A stretch of DNA of 64,000 nt from Cunninghamia lanceolata (GCA_027924645.1 BSBN01001484.1:1860001-1924000), one strand, 5' to 3'; positions 34,695 through 46,891 are shown, counted from the first letter of the stretch. A program made the numbers and translations. The notes: generated from the letters alone by a model not told the origin.

Positions 34695-35415
34695 ATGACT
34701 GATGAAATAGATATCATATCAAAAAAGATAGACGATAGACATCAGATGTATACTATATCATCAAACATAAATGGAAGGAGATCTATGCATCAGGAAAGTC
34801 CCAAGAAAAACAATGGTAGATTCACAGACAAGCAGGGACTCCTCAAGGATTGAAAAATACAAACAAGGGTGAAAGAGTACCCAAACAACCTAAAAACTAT
34901 AAACACATCAGAATAGCCTTTTATAGTATTCAACTCCCCAGTATACAATGATGGTGGAAATCCCTCCACACCTCCTTAAAAGATCAATACAAATGAGAAT
35001 ATCCTCAGTTATAGGACAGGTTCTCAAGAAGTAACTGAATTTGAGGAAAGGTTGAATGAAGAAAGGAGGTAGAAAAATGGAGAGTCTGATAGGGGATTTT
35101 TATCACAATAGGGAGAAGAAAACCAAGAGGGGTCTGTAGACCATATTGTTTATTTTGATGCTATGAGTAACTAGGAAATTGAAATACATTTGGAGTGGCA
35201 ATGACAGCAACTTAGGAGGAGATAATAGATGATACAGGAAAGCCATGAGATAAACCAGCAAATAGCACAATTAAATATCTAGACAACAAAACCTCCAAAA
35301 TATGTCCCTCCACACAAACAAAGTAATAATTCTAGTTCACATAGGATATCTCATAATACAATTTCTCTGAGTGCTTGAAGAATGCCTCCTAATGCAGGAG
35401 GTAATTCAAGGTAGT
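34695..35415 (+). pseudogene. Element 3 gag, first piece
   Basis: From an ATG near 34699 (MTDEIDIISKKIDDRHQMY) the frame gives a polar, Gln/Glu/Asn-rich N-terminal Gag region (TGSQEVTEFEERLNEERR, SHEINQQIAQL, PPKYVPPHKQSNNSSSHR). Stops are frequent and mostly TAG. The piece is cut by element 1 at 35415, and the same frame resumes at 50341. Gag would form particles and bind RNA. Confidence 0.7.
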
Positions 35416-35489
35416 TGTAGACACCCTAAAATGACCAACTTGTCATGCTACTTGCATTTCATAATCTGTCTAATCACCTGCATTCCAAT

Positions 35490-35996
35490 GTTAATTAAAT
35501 AATCTAATTATTTAATTAATTATCATCATATTCTTCTAAATCTCCTAAATTCAACATTAATTAAATAAATCCTTATTATTTAATTAATTAAATTAAATTC
35601 CTCTATATTTTTCCACAATTAAATAATTTTAATTATTTAATTAAATCATTGTCACCTTCCAAAATTCACATCTACATTAATTAAATATATCTAATTATTT
35701 AATTAATTCAACAAATTCCCTCTTATCTAAAATTAAATAATTCTTAAATTATTTAATTAAATCAAATTGTTCTTCCAAAATCATGCACAACAATTAAATA
35801 AATTTATTTATTTAATTTGCTTTTAAATCTTCTAAATTAAATAATTCTAATTATTTAATTATTTCTTCCAAAATATCTTCTCTAAATTTAAATAAATCAA
35901 TTATTTATTTAAATTGCTTTTTCTTCTAATTTGAGTTATCTCTAAAATAACTCAAGCTTTTTTGCTCATCAATTAAATATTTCTATATTTAATAAA
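35490..35996. repeat. Nine AT-rich palindromes at about 55-60 bp spacing
   Basis: Arms of the form TAATTAAATAA and TTATTTAATTA flank 4-8 bp loops. Centres are near 35505, 35572, 35630, 35690, 35745, 35803, 35847, 35900 and 35983. Pyrimidine-rich spacers with TTCTTCCAAAAT words lie between them. The 3' LTR has the same array at +13700. Confidence 0.9.
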
Positions 35997-36238
35997 GCAA
36001 AATATCTTCTTTTCTCATGCAAATCTCTTCTTCTTGTTTTAAATCACTTAACTGATTGTTTTATTCTTTTAATTGATTTATTTCTTCAGTTAACTCATTC
36101 TTCTATTCTTGATAACTCCTCTCATGCAAAAGAAAGCAAGATACATGTCTTCTTCTCATTCGTTGCACATTCCTCAACTTATCTCCTCCGTTGATTCTTC
36201 TGAATTATCTGGACCATTGATCGATCTTTGATGAAATC

Positions 36239-36246
36239 TATATAAA
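36239..36246 (+). promoter_or_regulatory. TATA box of element 1 LTR
   Basis: TATATAAA followed by a C-rich stretch, about 825 bp into the LTR. It is repeated at 49939-49946 in the 3' LTR. Transcription would be expected to start some 30 bp downstream. Confidence 0.75.
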
Positions 36247-36343
36247 CCCCCCTCATCTCCTTCATTATCTCTCTCTTCGATCGTATTCTCAGGCATACTT
36301 GACAGAGCTTTGAGCATACACAACGCGTTGATTGAGCACTATA

Positions 36344-36434
36344 ACGATCTTTTAACATTGATCTTGGCACAACTTTACGATCTCTTAACATTGATCTTGG
36401 CACAACTTCACGATCTTTTGACATTGATCTCTTG
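36344..36434 (+). repeat. 33-bp tandem repeat, 2.7 copies, downstream of the TATA box
   Basis: Units start at 36344, 36377 and 36410, each beginning ACGATCT and containing ACATTGATCT. The same repeat is in the 3' LTR near 50044. Confidence 0.9.
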
Positions 36435-36641
36435 AGCACACTACTTGCTTGTTGCAACTATGGTTTCGCAACTTCATTGAGCAATCCACATTCAATCCAA
36501 AGGAAACAACACAAATTTCGGTAAAAGTCTTTATTGCATTGATTATTTGTCATGGCTTTTATTTAAATTCGTTTTCTTTATGTTATTGGGTTCTTTGGTT
36601 TTATTTAGTTTAGAATAGATCGATTTTCCATATACACATTC

Positions 36642-36659
36642 TGGCACGCCCGGTGGGAC
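36642..36659 (+). other. Primer binding site of element 1
   Basis: TGGCACGCCCGGTGGGAC starts five bases after the LTR end. The same 18-mer serves the minus-strand fragment at 15263-15280, and a decayed version follows element 2's LTR. The tRNA is not assigned. Confidence 0.8.
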
Positions 36660-38778
36660 CCATTGGTCCTGATTTAATATCAAATTTGTGGAATTTTTAG
36701 TTTGATTTCACAGGTTTTTTAACTCTTTTTTTGGAGAGATTCGAAAAAAAAAAATTTAAAGGAAGCTTGCTGGGCAAAAACAGAGGTCACGGTTGTGTTC
36801 GGAAGGGTCGAGGGACGAAGAAAAATATAAAATTTGACCTATTTCGGTGAAGGTAAAAATTTTTCACCTCTGGCACGCAACCCGAGGCCATACAATCACT
36901 GTGAGGTACGGTAAAAAAAAAAAAAAAAATTCTTTTTTCAACAAAAAAAAAAAAAAAAAAAAAAAGCAAAAAGAAAAAGCAAAAAAAATCCAAAAATAAA
37001 AAAGCAAAAACAAAAACCAAAAAAAAAAAAACAAATAAAACAAATAAAAAATGAAGTGTTTTTAATTTTTATTTCTTTTAAAAAGTAAAACAAAGTAAAG
37101 AGAATCTTTTTTCTTTTTTCTTTTTATTTTTTGAAAAAAAATAATAGCACCTTCAGCCCAGCAGCAGGTCACATCAGTGACCAGGAGCCAGTCACAGGGG
37201 GCTAAGACAGACCCCTCTTCAATGAGCTTTTTAAATGAATAGGCGATTTTCAAACCTCATTATCTTGGTCATACGGACACGTATTTCAGTGCTTTTTTTT
37301 TTTGAAATAGGCTAGAATTTCGTGATCTACATCGTGGTGAAATTGGTTTTTTCTCAAGATTCTCTGATTTTTCAGAAAATTGATTTTCTCACTGCTGTTT
37401 TTGTCTCGTCACAGTTTTTTGACTTTTCAAGCTTCATAACTTTCACAAACGGACTCGGATTTAGGTGATGTTTTTTTTGAAAGTTGGTATTTTTCTGTCC
37501 TCTACACAGTGGTAATATTTTTTCAAAGATTTTTTGAGATCTATTTTTTAAGACCACTCATTGGCCTATTCTCAATCTCTGACTTCAAGCACTTGCTAAC
37601 TTTTGAGTTTGTGTGGACCTAATATCACTTGTTGCAGCTTCTTATTACTCATACAGAGCAAATAGGTGTTTTTAACATGTTCATGCAGGACGAGCATTGA
37701 AGACCTCTTGATCTATCTCACTAAGTCTTAGAAACACATTGCATGCTTAAAAGGATAATTGAACAAATCTTTTCTTGCAATCTAAGTCTTAGGAACATAC
37801 TGCTTTTCTTAAGGGACAATGGACATGTATGAACAAACACCTCAATTTTCTAAAGGACAATGGACATGAATGCCAAACACTTCATTTCATAAGGGACAAT
37901 TTACAACTACAATCGTGTGTGTGCATAGCTTAGTTGCACCTTATTTTTCTTATAACGGGACAATTGAACCTTTGTGTGACGTGCTTGATTTTACATTTTT
38001 TGTACTTCCTTTAGAAGGGCCTGCTTTTGGATTGCGTTTCATCCAAAAGGGACGACCCTAAGCGGAGTTTTCCTTTGAACCGCTATATAAAAGGGATAAG
38101 GCGAAAGCCAAGTCCTAACCGACGTCAGCCTTACCTTGTGATGCCAAACTGAAAAGAGGTGTACTAGCCCTTTGTGGAAACGATTTTCACATTGAGCGAA
38201 GTGTTTGAAACTCTTAGTAGGATTGGTTAAAGCTTTTAGTAGCTTGTTGCATTGCTCGTAAGGCGTTGGTCCCTCAAAGTCACTAAGAACCAATTTAGAT
38301 AGAGACTACCCGACCTACCTCCGAACATTGCGGTAATCATCAGTGCAAGGGAAATCGATTTAAACCCTTAAGACACTCACCATTGGCTCCCTTGAGAAGA
38401 GATAGTATTCCCTCGGACATAAAGCTCTTGTGACCTACTTGAGCTTTCCAAGGGGAGGGTGAGATATCCCTACCTATCGTCTCTCGCAAAGATACTAAAT
38501 ATCTGACACCTTTATGGAATGATATTTTTATCGACGGAGTATTAAGCTGTGAGCTGATCTACTACAATGAAACCTTGTCTCTAGGGATAAAAAGTGCTTG
38601 TTATTGATTGCAACTGTATTTGACCTGTGGAAACATTGGGCTTGTTTGGAGCCTTGAACATACACTATCTGTTGTGTCAGTCCTTGTGCCTTTTTTGACC
38701 ACTTGTTTGCTGTGTTTTCTCTTGCCAAACCAATCCAATCAGAAACAGAAAAATCTTGCCTTTGAAAAACATCCGACA
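36660..38778 (+). other. Leader of element 1
   Basis: Long untranslated leader without a supported gene. It contains A-rich low-complexity sequence at about 36909-37060 and a TATA-like word at 38084-38092. Short frames across the A-rich part are artefacts. Confidence 0.7.
38084..38092 (+). promoter_or_regulatory. TATA-like word in the element 1 leader
   Basis: TATATAAAA in a GC-flanked context, about 1 kb before gag. It could be an internal start or chance; nothing else supports it. Confidence 0.3.
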
Positions 38779-39052
38779 CTACTTCAGCGCCCCTGGTATT
38801 ACAGCAGCTCGCCTTTGGTAATACAGTAGATCGCCTTTGGTCAAGCAGTAACCTGCCTCTGGCAAAACTCTACTTCAGCGCCCTCGGTATAACAGTAGCT
38901 CACTTTTGGTCACTGTAGCTCGCCTTTGACATAGCAGTAACTCGCTATTGGTAGCTCAGTCCGTCACCTCTGGCCCATAGTAGCACGCTTTTGGTAGCAC
39001 AGTCCTGCGCCTCTGGTCAAACAGTATAGCGCCTTTGGTCCAGTACTTTGTG
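38779..39052 (+). repeat. About 12 degenerate 22-bp repeats just before gag
   Basis: Units follow the pattern CAGTAGCTCGCCTTTGGTA with variants, one after another, ending about 70 bp before the gag ATG. They are plus-strand ordered and not translated in one frame. Confidence 0.88.
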
Positions 39053-39124
39053 CATCAAAGTTTGTCTATTTCTTCAAAGCATCTCATAGATTCCCAGCAT
39101 TACATTGTGTCCTAAACATACCCC

Positions 39125-41730
39125 ATGGTCACCACTAGGCTACAGCAAACTATGAAGTCTAGGCAAGTTGTCCCTAAGAAGCACAAGTCACCCCCTCGCA
39201 CACCACAATCAGGTCGTCTCAACATTACTCCCAAGGTGACTCCTAATACACCCGCAGCAAAACCAATCAGCTCTCCAAACATGCCGCACATAGATAAACC
39301 AAGTAATCCTCATGAGGATAGAACCCCTTTGCTAAATACACCGCAGTATACCACAGGCTTGCCTCCAGATTTTGTCCCACAAGGTTATGTCATAGATCAA
39401 CCCCCATCTCAAGAAGAGCGACACTTTGAAATAGGTCAATCCTCTCAAGAAGATGGGCAAGATCTTGACGAATTTATACAAGATCCTAGAGCTATAGCTG
39501 CCTTTGATAAAATCCTTAGTGAGAACCAGGATCATTTCTTTCGCTTGCTTGCAAAGCAAGGTGCCAAGTTACCTCAAGATTTTGATGTGTCCACTCTCAA
39601 GGAGAGCGCCAACACCCAAGAAACCATACAAGCGGTGCAAACCATGTCACGGTGACTACGCCCCTACCTACTCAAGGTTCGCAGTATAGGAATCCCCTTT
39701 TTCAAAATCCAACAAGGGAGAGGCCCATATCACCACTTTTGACTCCTATGGAGATCTATCAAAACCAACAAGAAACTCTCCAACGTCAAGCAGAGTTAGC
39801 TAGGCAAGCCACCTTAGCTCGATCCAATGTGCAACCACCTCCTAAAGTGTCCATCCCAAGCGCAAGTGGAATCTTGGTTACCCCATCACGCGTAGGTTTC
39901 CCACCTAATTACAATCCGGGGAACACTTATGTAGCCATGCAACAAGGGTCTCAACAAATGCCACCTCCTATATCATCACACCTGCATGTCTCTCAACCAA
40001 TTGGAGTCATGCAGCCCCAACCACAACATTCTTCTACTCTCATCCTCAAGCAACCCCAACCGTTGCAAATCACTTCTACCTATGTTCCTCCACCACAACA
40101 TTCTTCTACTCTCATCTTCAATCAACCCCCACCGTTGCAAATCACTTCTACTTATGTTCCTCCTCCACAACGTTCATCCACGCTCAACTTCTTTCATACA
40201 TTGCCTAGCCACTCGCAACATTCCCAACATCAGGTTTCCCAAAGCTATGTGCCACCTTCACAACCTAATCAAACGCACTTTAGCTTTCCTCCCCCCAATA
40301 CGTTTCTTCAACCATCGCAGAGCCAACATTCTTACCTAGCGCCACCTCCACCTCTGCCTAATCAAAACCCCCAATTCCAACCCAATCTGAACCAATCATA
40401 CAATCCATACAATCCCAATCAATCTTACGACCCTTACAATACCACTGCGCATGGCTCACATTATAATCTTCCATATGGGCAACACCAACCACTTTTTGGA
40501 CAACAGGAGACGTTACCAACCCCTCCCACGACTATGGAACTAAAAATTGCGGAGGTGCAACAACAGCTATCTGATCTTACGTTTGGCCACACCAAAAAGA
40601 CCTTCTCTTTGGAGGAAGTGTGCCCTTATCCTTTTGATCGGTCATTACCAATGATCCCTTTTCCTCAAAATTTCACTATTCCAAAGTTCGATAAGTACAA
40701 AGGAAAAGGTGACCCAAAAGACCATCTTAGGGAATTCTATCTTGCTTGCTTCGAGGTTTCTCACAACGACACATATCTTATGCGTCTTTTTCCTCGCAGT
40801 CTTGGAGGACAAGCAATAGAATGGTTCTCACACTTACCTACGGGTATCAAGTCTTTCAACGAGCTAGCAGAGAAGTTTGCCACCCATTTCTCTTACAACG
40901 CAGAGCATGAGATTTCCATGACGGACCTATGCAACAATAAATAGAAAAATGGTGAGACTTTCATTTCTTTCCTTCAGCGATGGAGACAAATGGCTAGTAA
41001 ATTCCCTTTCAAGATTCCGGAGAAACAGCTTGTTAGCATATTTGTACAGAACCTCAACCAAGAGTTAGGTTTCCATTTGCAAATCCTTAGTGCTACAACC
41101 TTCGATGAAATCACATACAAGGGTATCAACATTGAGAAGGCCCTCATCGCTAAGGGTGTGGTCAAAATCTTTAAGGAGACGAAAGATAGCAATTCGCATC
41201 AACAGTCGAATGATAAACCCAAATATTGGAACAAAAACAAAAACGTGGTCAATGATGGAGTGGTCGATGCTAAGCATGTCCAAACGTTGCAAACACCACT
41301 GCAACTCTCCAAACCAAGTCAAGCTCCACCTCAACAACAGAAGCAACAAAGGCAGCCTTATCAAAATCAACAACGACAACAAGAGCGGCCTCAACAAGAT
41401 TACCCTCCGCGACGTCAATTTACTCCTTTGGGAGTGCCCATCGAATCGGTCTTACAGCAAGCTTTGCAGAAAAGGCTCATAACCTTACCTGATGCTCCTC
41501 CTTATGGAGAACCTATCTACAAAACTGCACGTTACAGAGACAATGAGTATTGTGAGTTCCATAGGAGCAAAGGTCATCGAACTGCATCTTGCATGAAGCT
41601 TAAGCACCTCATCCAAAACCTCATCGACGGTAATCAAATCACTTTTGAGAATGAATCACCAGCGCAACACACGAACAAGGATCTCGATATGTACAAGGAA
41701 CCATTCCCTCATCATGGTCCACCTCCTCCT
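39125..41730 (+). pseudogene. Element 1 Gag (one frameshift, one stop)
   Basis: The ATG at 39125, in a CCCCATGG context, opens a Pro/Gln-rich N-terminus. The frame shifts near 39650 and continues through a long Pro/Gln/Ser-rich linker with repeats of HNILLLSSS-type DNA (40020-40190). Then comes the Retrotrans_gag capsid region (IPKFDKYKGKGDPKDHLREF, ALQ-like GGQAIEWFSHLPTG, FNELAEKFATHF; 40680-41150). A TAG at 40942 interrupts it. A Cys/His motif CEFHRSKGHRTASC (41551-41592, C-x2-H-x4-H-x4-C) acts as the nucleocapsid knuckle. Gag forms the particle and selects RNA. It is fused in frame with pol downstream. Confidence 0.88.
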
Positions 41731-43100
41731 CAGGATAGAGGTAAAGGTATCAATCACGCTTCCACGTCCTTCGATTCCATTGTAGGTCGTTTTGAAGAGA
41801 GTCGAGTTTCTACCCTCACCATCAAAGGCAAATCTACAGATTGTGCTGTTACTACTCGTCGAGGTCATGTTACCATTCGTACACCTACACCTAGGCTTCC
41901 AGTTCAGTCTGATTATAATCTTGTCGAACATCTAGGGAGAACACCAGCGCAGATCTCTATTTTGGACCTTCTACGGTCATCACCTGCACATCGAGTAGTG
42001 CTAGAAAAGGCCCTCCAAGAGTCCTCCGTTCCTAACAACATAGCAGTCGCAGATTTCCAAGCTATAGTGGGTAATATTGCTTCGCCTTACAATGTGGTCT
42101 TCTCTGAGAAAGACCTTCCCTCCCATGATCCTTGTCACAACGATGCCCTCCATATTGAAGTGCTCATCCATAAGCGCAAAATCAAACGCATCCTCATAGA
42201 TGGTGGTGCTGGTCTCAACATCTGTTCTTTAAAGTTACTAAAGCAATTGGGATACTCTGAGGATCACGTCAACACTGAGCATAGTATTACAATCAAGGGA
42301 TATGATGATGCAGAACGCCGTTCAGAAGGTGTTATTCACTTGCCGATACAACTGGGCCCTGTCATGCTGGAAACAAGGTGTCAAGTCCTTGATATTGAGC
42401 TGCCTTACAACATTATTCTAGGCCGCCCATGGATCCATGCAATGAAAGCTGTTCCCTCCACGTACCATCAGTCCCTAAAGTTCACATACAATGGTACGGA
42501 GATCACCATCCCAGGAGATCCTAATCCTTTTGAATTTTGTCGTGTCTTGCAAGGAAGCTATAAGAATTGCAACCAAGTGCCTAAAAATGACAAAGCCCTT
42601 GAGTCCCCTCTCTATGTTGACCCTGAAACTCTCACACAAGCCTCTACAAGTGAACCTACACCCCTCCCCAAAATCACAGCTCACTTTCGGGATATAGGCT
42701 TTGGCACTTATGATATCTCTGAATCTTGTTGTGTAGGGCGGATGCCCTTATCTCCAAAATCTTACGGCAAACCACCCATTGCTAAAGTTACCAAAAAAGC
42801 AGCTATTCCTCCCCCAACATTCCTAACCCAATTCCAACATGGACGATTATTGGAAGAGGAAACTATTGAGGACATCTCTTCTTGGCTCTACAAGGAGAAA
42901 GAACTAGTTACGATACCAGTCAAGCAATATGGCAATGGCTTAAGGATAGTGAAAAATATGGGCTATAAAGGCAAAGGTGGCCTTGGGAAACAGAATCAAG
43001 GAACTATGGAGCACATTGTGGTAACAAAGAAGCTAGACAAGAAAGGATTAGGATTTGGTAAGAAGGTACCGCGCGCCTCGGACATTGAGTATATCCTCGA
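41731..43100 (+). CDS. Element 1 aspartic protease and G-patch segment
   Basis: Part of the open frame 40990-46701 (1903 codons). The protease motif LIDGGAGLNIC places the catalytic Asp at residue 404. ELPYNIILGRPWIHAM (about 42400) is the usual second conserved block. It would cleave the Gag-Pol polyprotein as a homodimer. About 245 residues later is a Gly-rich segment (42931-43002, residues 648-671) with NGLRIVKNMGYKGKGGLGK, matching the G-patch pattern of nucleic-acid-binding proteins. The region between protease and RT is otherwise low in motifs. Confidence 0.85.
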
Positions 43101-43789
43101 CGAGGTAGCTGACACTTTTCCCGCCGATACGACATTTACAGAGGATATCACTGATGACTCTTCCCTCCACATAACCAATCTATTTGCAGAATCCTCCATT
43201 TTTACACTATCCTCCGTATCCTTAACTTCCAACACCAGCACCCAGAATGTCACGCTTGTCTACCCTGAACTTATCGATTGGGACCAACAAGGGGCCCCCG
43301 TTATAGATGTATTTCAGAATGACGAAGCTCTAGCTAAGTTCATGGGACTTCGGGAAGGTATCCCTCTTGGTGATCACAAGGCAGGTTTTGTAATGGAACT
43401 AGAGCCCAAGGCTTATTTTGGTGAGAATGCCAAATCCTCTAGTCGCAAAAGTGCAAATAAAGAACGATCTCTAGGTGAAAACCACACTGTGGCACCTCCT
43501 GATCATAAAATAGTAAAAATAAAGGACGTATCCAAAGGTGAAAACCCAACTGTGGCACCTGAGGATGGAGGATTTGACCTTCCCTTACCTTCTAAGTATC
43601 AAGAGAAATCTGCTCTCCTAGTGGAAGATTCTACAGAGATCAACCTAGGTACAGAACAGAATCCAAAGACAACATTCCTAGCGGCATCATTATCTGACAC
43701 AGAGCACAGAAATCTTAACAGCTTCTTCTTACAACGAACCATCAACTTTGCATGGACCTATGCAGATATGCCAGGGCTAGACCCTAAGC

Positions 43790-45090
43790 TGGTAGTTCAT
43801 TATCTCACAGTTGATCCCAAGGTGAAACCAGTCAAACAGAAGTTGAGAAAGATGCACCCACAGATAGCTCTCTTGGTGAAGGTGGAGGTACAAAAGCTAT
43901 TAGACGCAAAGTTCATACGACCTATCGACTATTCAGATTGGGTCTCAAACATTGTACCTGTGTCTAAACCTAATGGGCGCATCCGCATGTGTAATGATTT
44001 CAGAGATCTCAATAAGGCATGTCCTAAAGACGACTTTCCACTACCAAACATTGACATTATAGTGGACTTGACAGCAGGTCACGAGATGCTTTCTCTCATG
44101 GACGGATTCTCGGGTTACAATCAGATAAGGATAGCTGAAGAAGACCAACATAAAACAACCTTTACTTGTCCTTGGGGCAATTATTGTTGGTGTGTCATGC
44201 CGTTTGGTCTAAAGAATGCAGGAGCAACCTATCAGAGAGCAATGACAGTGATCTTCCACGATCTCTTTCATCACATCATGGAGGATTATGTTGATGATAT
44301 ACTGGCTAAATCTTCTCGGGCGGATCACATACAAGTCCTAGGGCAGATCTTTGACAGGCTTGAAAAATACCAAGTAAGACTCAATCCAAAGAAGTGTGTA
44401 TTCGGTGTAACATCAGGAAAGCTATTGGGATACATTGTATCTCGTAGAGGCATCGAAGTAGATCCAGCAAAAGTAAAGGCTATAGTGGAGATGCCTCCAC
44501 CAAAGAACCTAAAAGCATTAAGGAGCCTCCAAGGAAGGTTACAATCTATCAGGCGTTTTATCTCACAGCTAGCAGATAAATGTCAACCCTTTCAACACTT
44601 GCTCCAAAAGGATGTCTCGTTTCGATGGGACAACAAGTGTCAGGCAGCGTTTGATCAACTTAAGGAGTATCTAGCTACACCTCCGGTATTGGTTCCACCA
44701 GTTGCGGACAAACCCTTGATATTGTACATCTCCACTACAAATTCGGCCCTAGGGGCCCTGCTAGCACAAAATGATGACTCAGGCAGAGAGCACGCAATTT
44801 ACTATATCAGTAGAACCTTGGTGGGATATGAGCTCAATTATTCACCCATGGAAAGGGCTTGTCTAGCAGTAGTGTTTGCCTCCCAAAAGTTGCGGCATTA
44901 CATGCTGAACCAACACACAAATCTGATAGCCAAGATTGATCCCTTGAAATATCTATTAGCAAAAGCAGCTCTCACAGGCAGACTGGCTAAATGGGTTATG
45001 ATCCTTAGTGAGTTTGACATTGAGTACACAGATCGTAAAGCAATCAAAGGACAAGCCCTCGCGGATCAACTAGCAGAAGCACCTATGAAA
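43790..45090 (+). CDS. Element 1 reverse transcriptase and degenerate first RNase H
   Basis: RT runs from the KVKPVKQKLRKM block through SDWVSNIVPVSKPNGRIRMC, the LMDGFSGYNQI motif (Asp 1038), CVMPFGLKNAGATYQRAM and EDYVDDILAKS (YVDD at 1100-1103), so all three catalytic Asp are present. It copies RNA into cDNA. The following RNase H-like part (44700-45090) has LYISTTNSALGALLAQ where the family has a TDAS motif, and KIDPLKYLL where TDH is usual. Its catalytic acids are thus missing and it probably acts as a tether, as proposed for Tat elements and retroviruses. Confidence 0.93.
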
Positions 45091-45149
45091 GATACACATC
45101 CTATGGTCGCAGACTTTCCTGATGAGAATCTATTCACTCTTGCTAACTC

Positions 45150-45560
45150 CATAATGTGGAAGTTATACTTTGACGGCTCTTACACACAGCATGGCTCAGG
45201 AGCTGGCATCTTATTTGTTACACCTCAGAATGACTACATTCCAAAGTCATATCGGCTCTCATTCCCTTGCACCAACAACATAGCCGAGTATGAAGCACTC
45301 CTCATAGGTCTCAATACAGCAGTTCAATGGGACATCACAGAATTACAAGTATATGGAGACTCACAGCTAGTCATTCGCCAAGTCACAGATGAATACCAAA
45401 CAAAGGATGAAAAGTTGGTCCCCTACAAACAACTAGTGGATGCCTACAAACCACATTTTTCTAGCATCACATTTGAGCAAATTCCAAGAGAACATAATAA
45501 AGCTGCGGATTCTATGGCTTATGTAGGGTCACTGATTGATATGCCTGCTAATACACAAAA
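45150..45560 (+). CDS. Element 1 archaeal-type RNase H (aRNH)
   Basis: This second RNase H keeps the four catalytic acids: Asp 1395 (YFDGSYTQHGSGAGI), Glu 1433 (NNIAEYEALL), Asp 1457 (VYGDSQLVI) and Asp 1507 (REHNKAADSMA). It lies between the degenerate RNase H and integrase, the standard Tat order. It would remove RNA from the hybrid and trim primers. It is in frame with its neighbours and shows no lesion. Confidence 0.92.
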
Positions 45561-45599
45561 GTGTGAATTCTTGATCGAGCAATTATTGATACTAGCCGT

Positions 45600-46891
45600 C
45601 GATGTTCCTGTTACTGAAATCATCTGCGAACTTGTTGGTCCCAATTCCCCATGGTACGAAGATATCTATGAATACCTCAAAAACAAAACCTTTCCCCCTG
45701 ACCTATCATCCACTCAACGCAAAACCTTTATCCGTCGATCCTCTTGTTACATCATTCTGGGTGATACACTATATCGCCGGAGTCTCGATGGTATCCTCTT
45801 ACGATGTCTTAACGCGGAAGAAGCTGAAGCTACCTTACGAGACATACACGAAGGTGTCTGTGGCGCACATTCTACTGGTCCTAATCTTGCTAAGAAGATA
45901 CTCAGAACAGGTTATTATTGGCCTACAATAGAGCAAGATGCCGCACAGTTTGCTAAGAAGTGTCTACAATGTCAGCAGCACGGAGATCTGATCCATGCAC
46001 CAGCTCATGAGTTACAACCTGTGACAACTCCATGGCCTTTTTCTCAATGGGGTCTCGACCTCGTAGGACAAATTCACCCTTCCTCCTCAAATGGCCACAA
46101 GTTTATCATTACCGCCACTGAGTATTTCACGAAGTGGGTGGAAGCCATTCCTATGACCTATAACACCGGTAAGCAAATAGCCAAGTTTATTCTAAACTAC
46201 CTCATATGCCGGTATGGTATTCCCCAAGCTATTGTCACTGATAATGGGAGACCATTCAAGAACCAAGATGTCCGTGCCTTATGCATACAATACAATATCC
46301 AACATCGCTTTTCAACTCCCTACTATCCGCAGAGTAACGGCCAAGCTGAGGCTTCCAATAAAACCATTCTCAAAATCCTCAAGAAAACAGTCAATGAAGC
46401 TGGTCGTGATTGGCACTTACAACTCAATCCCGCCCTATGGGCCTACCGCACTAGTATCAGAATGCCAACTGGTGCCACACCATATGCCTTGGTCTTTGGC
46501 TCTGAAGCCATCCTACCTATAGAGGTCGAGATCCCATCCCTCAGAGTATCCATGCAGGACCTGACCGGCGGAGATGAGTATCGCACTTCCAGATTAGCTG
46601 AGCTTGAACTACTAGATGAGAGGCGTCTTGCCGCACTTAATCATCTCCATGTCTATCAAAATCAACAAAAAGATCAAAGAAAGACGGTTTCAAGTTGGTG
46701 ATCTTGTACTTAAGGAGAATCAGAGAAATCAAGCAGATCGAGAGAAGAAGGGCAAGTTTGAGCCTAACTGGTTAGGTCCCTTCATTGTCACAGCAGCATA
46801 TGGATCGGGAGCTTATACTTTAGCTACACCTGACGGCATTCCTCTAGATGAGCCACTTAACAGTGTCCATCTCAAGAAGTTCTATGCCTGA
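45600..46891 (+). pseudogene. Element 1 integrase (frameshift near the C-terminus)
   Basis: The zinc domain has His 1620, His 1627, Cys 1658 and Cys 1661 (GAHSTGPNLAKKIL..KCLQCQQ). The core has Asp 1690 (WGLDLVGQIHP), Asp 1751 (IVTDNGRPF) and Glu 1787 (SNGQAEASNK), giving D-x35-E. The C-terminal part (RRFQVGDLVLKENQRNQ, then NWLGPFIVTAA and LNSVHLKKFYA) is in another frame from about 46680 to the stop at 46889-46891, so a one-base indel separates it. Integrase joins the cDNA ends to the chromosome. No chromodomain is seen. Confidence 0.9.

Larger units (their letters stand above)
35416..36636 (+). mobile_element. 5' LTR of element 1 (1221 bp)
   Basis: TGTAGACACC to CCATATACA. The first half is very AT-rich and made of periodic palindromes. 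A TATA box and a 33-bp tandem repeat follow in the second half. Confidence 0.97.

Noticed and set aside
36787..37253. Phe-rich frames on the minus strand near 37 kb
   Set aside because: They are translations of the A-rich low-complexity leader.
38039..38293. 84-residue minus-strand frame in the element 1 leader
   Set aside because: No motif and antisense to the transcribed leader; no support beyond length.
38779..39052. Possible CRISPR array
   Set aside because: The units are degenerate and contiguous without unique spacers, and the context is a plant retrotransposon leader.
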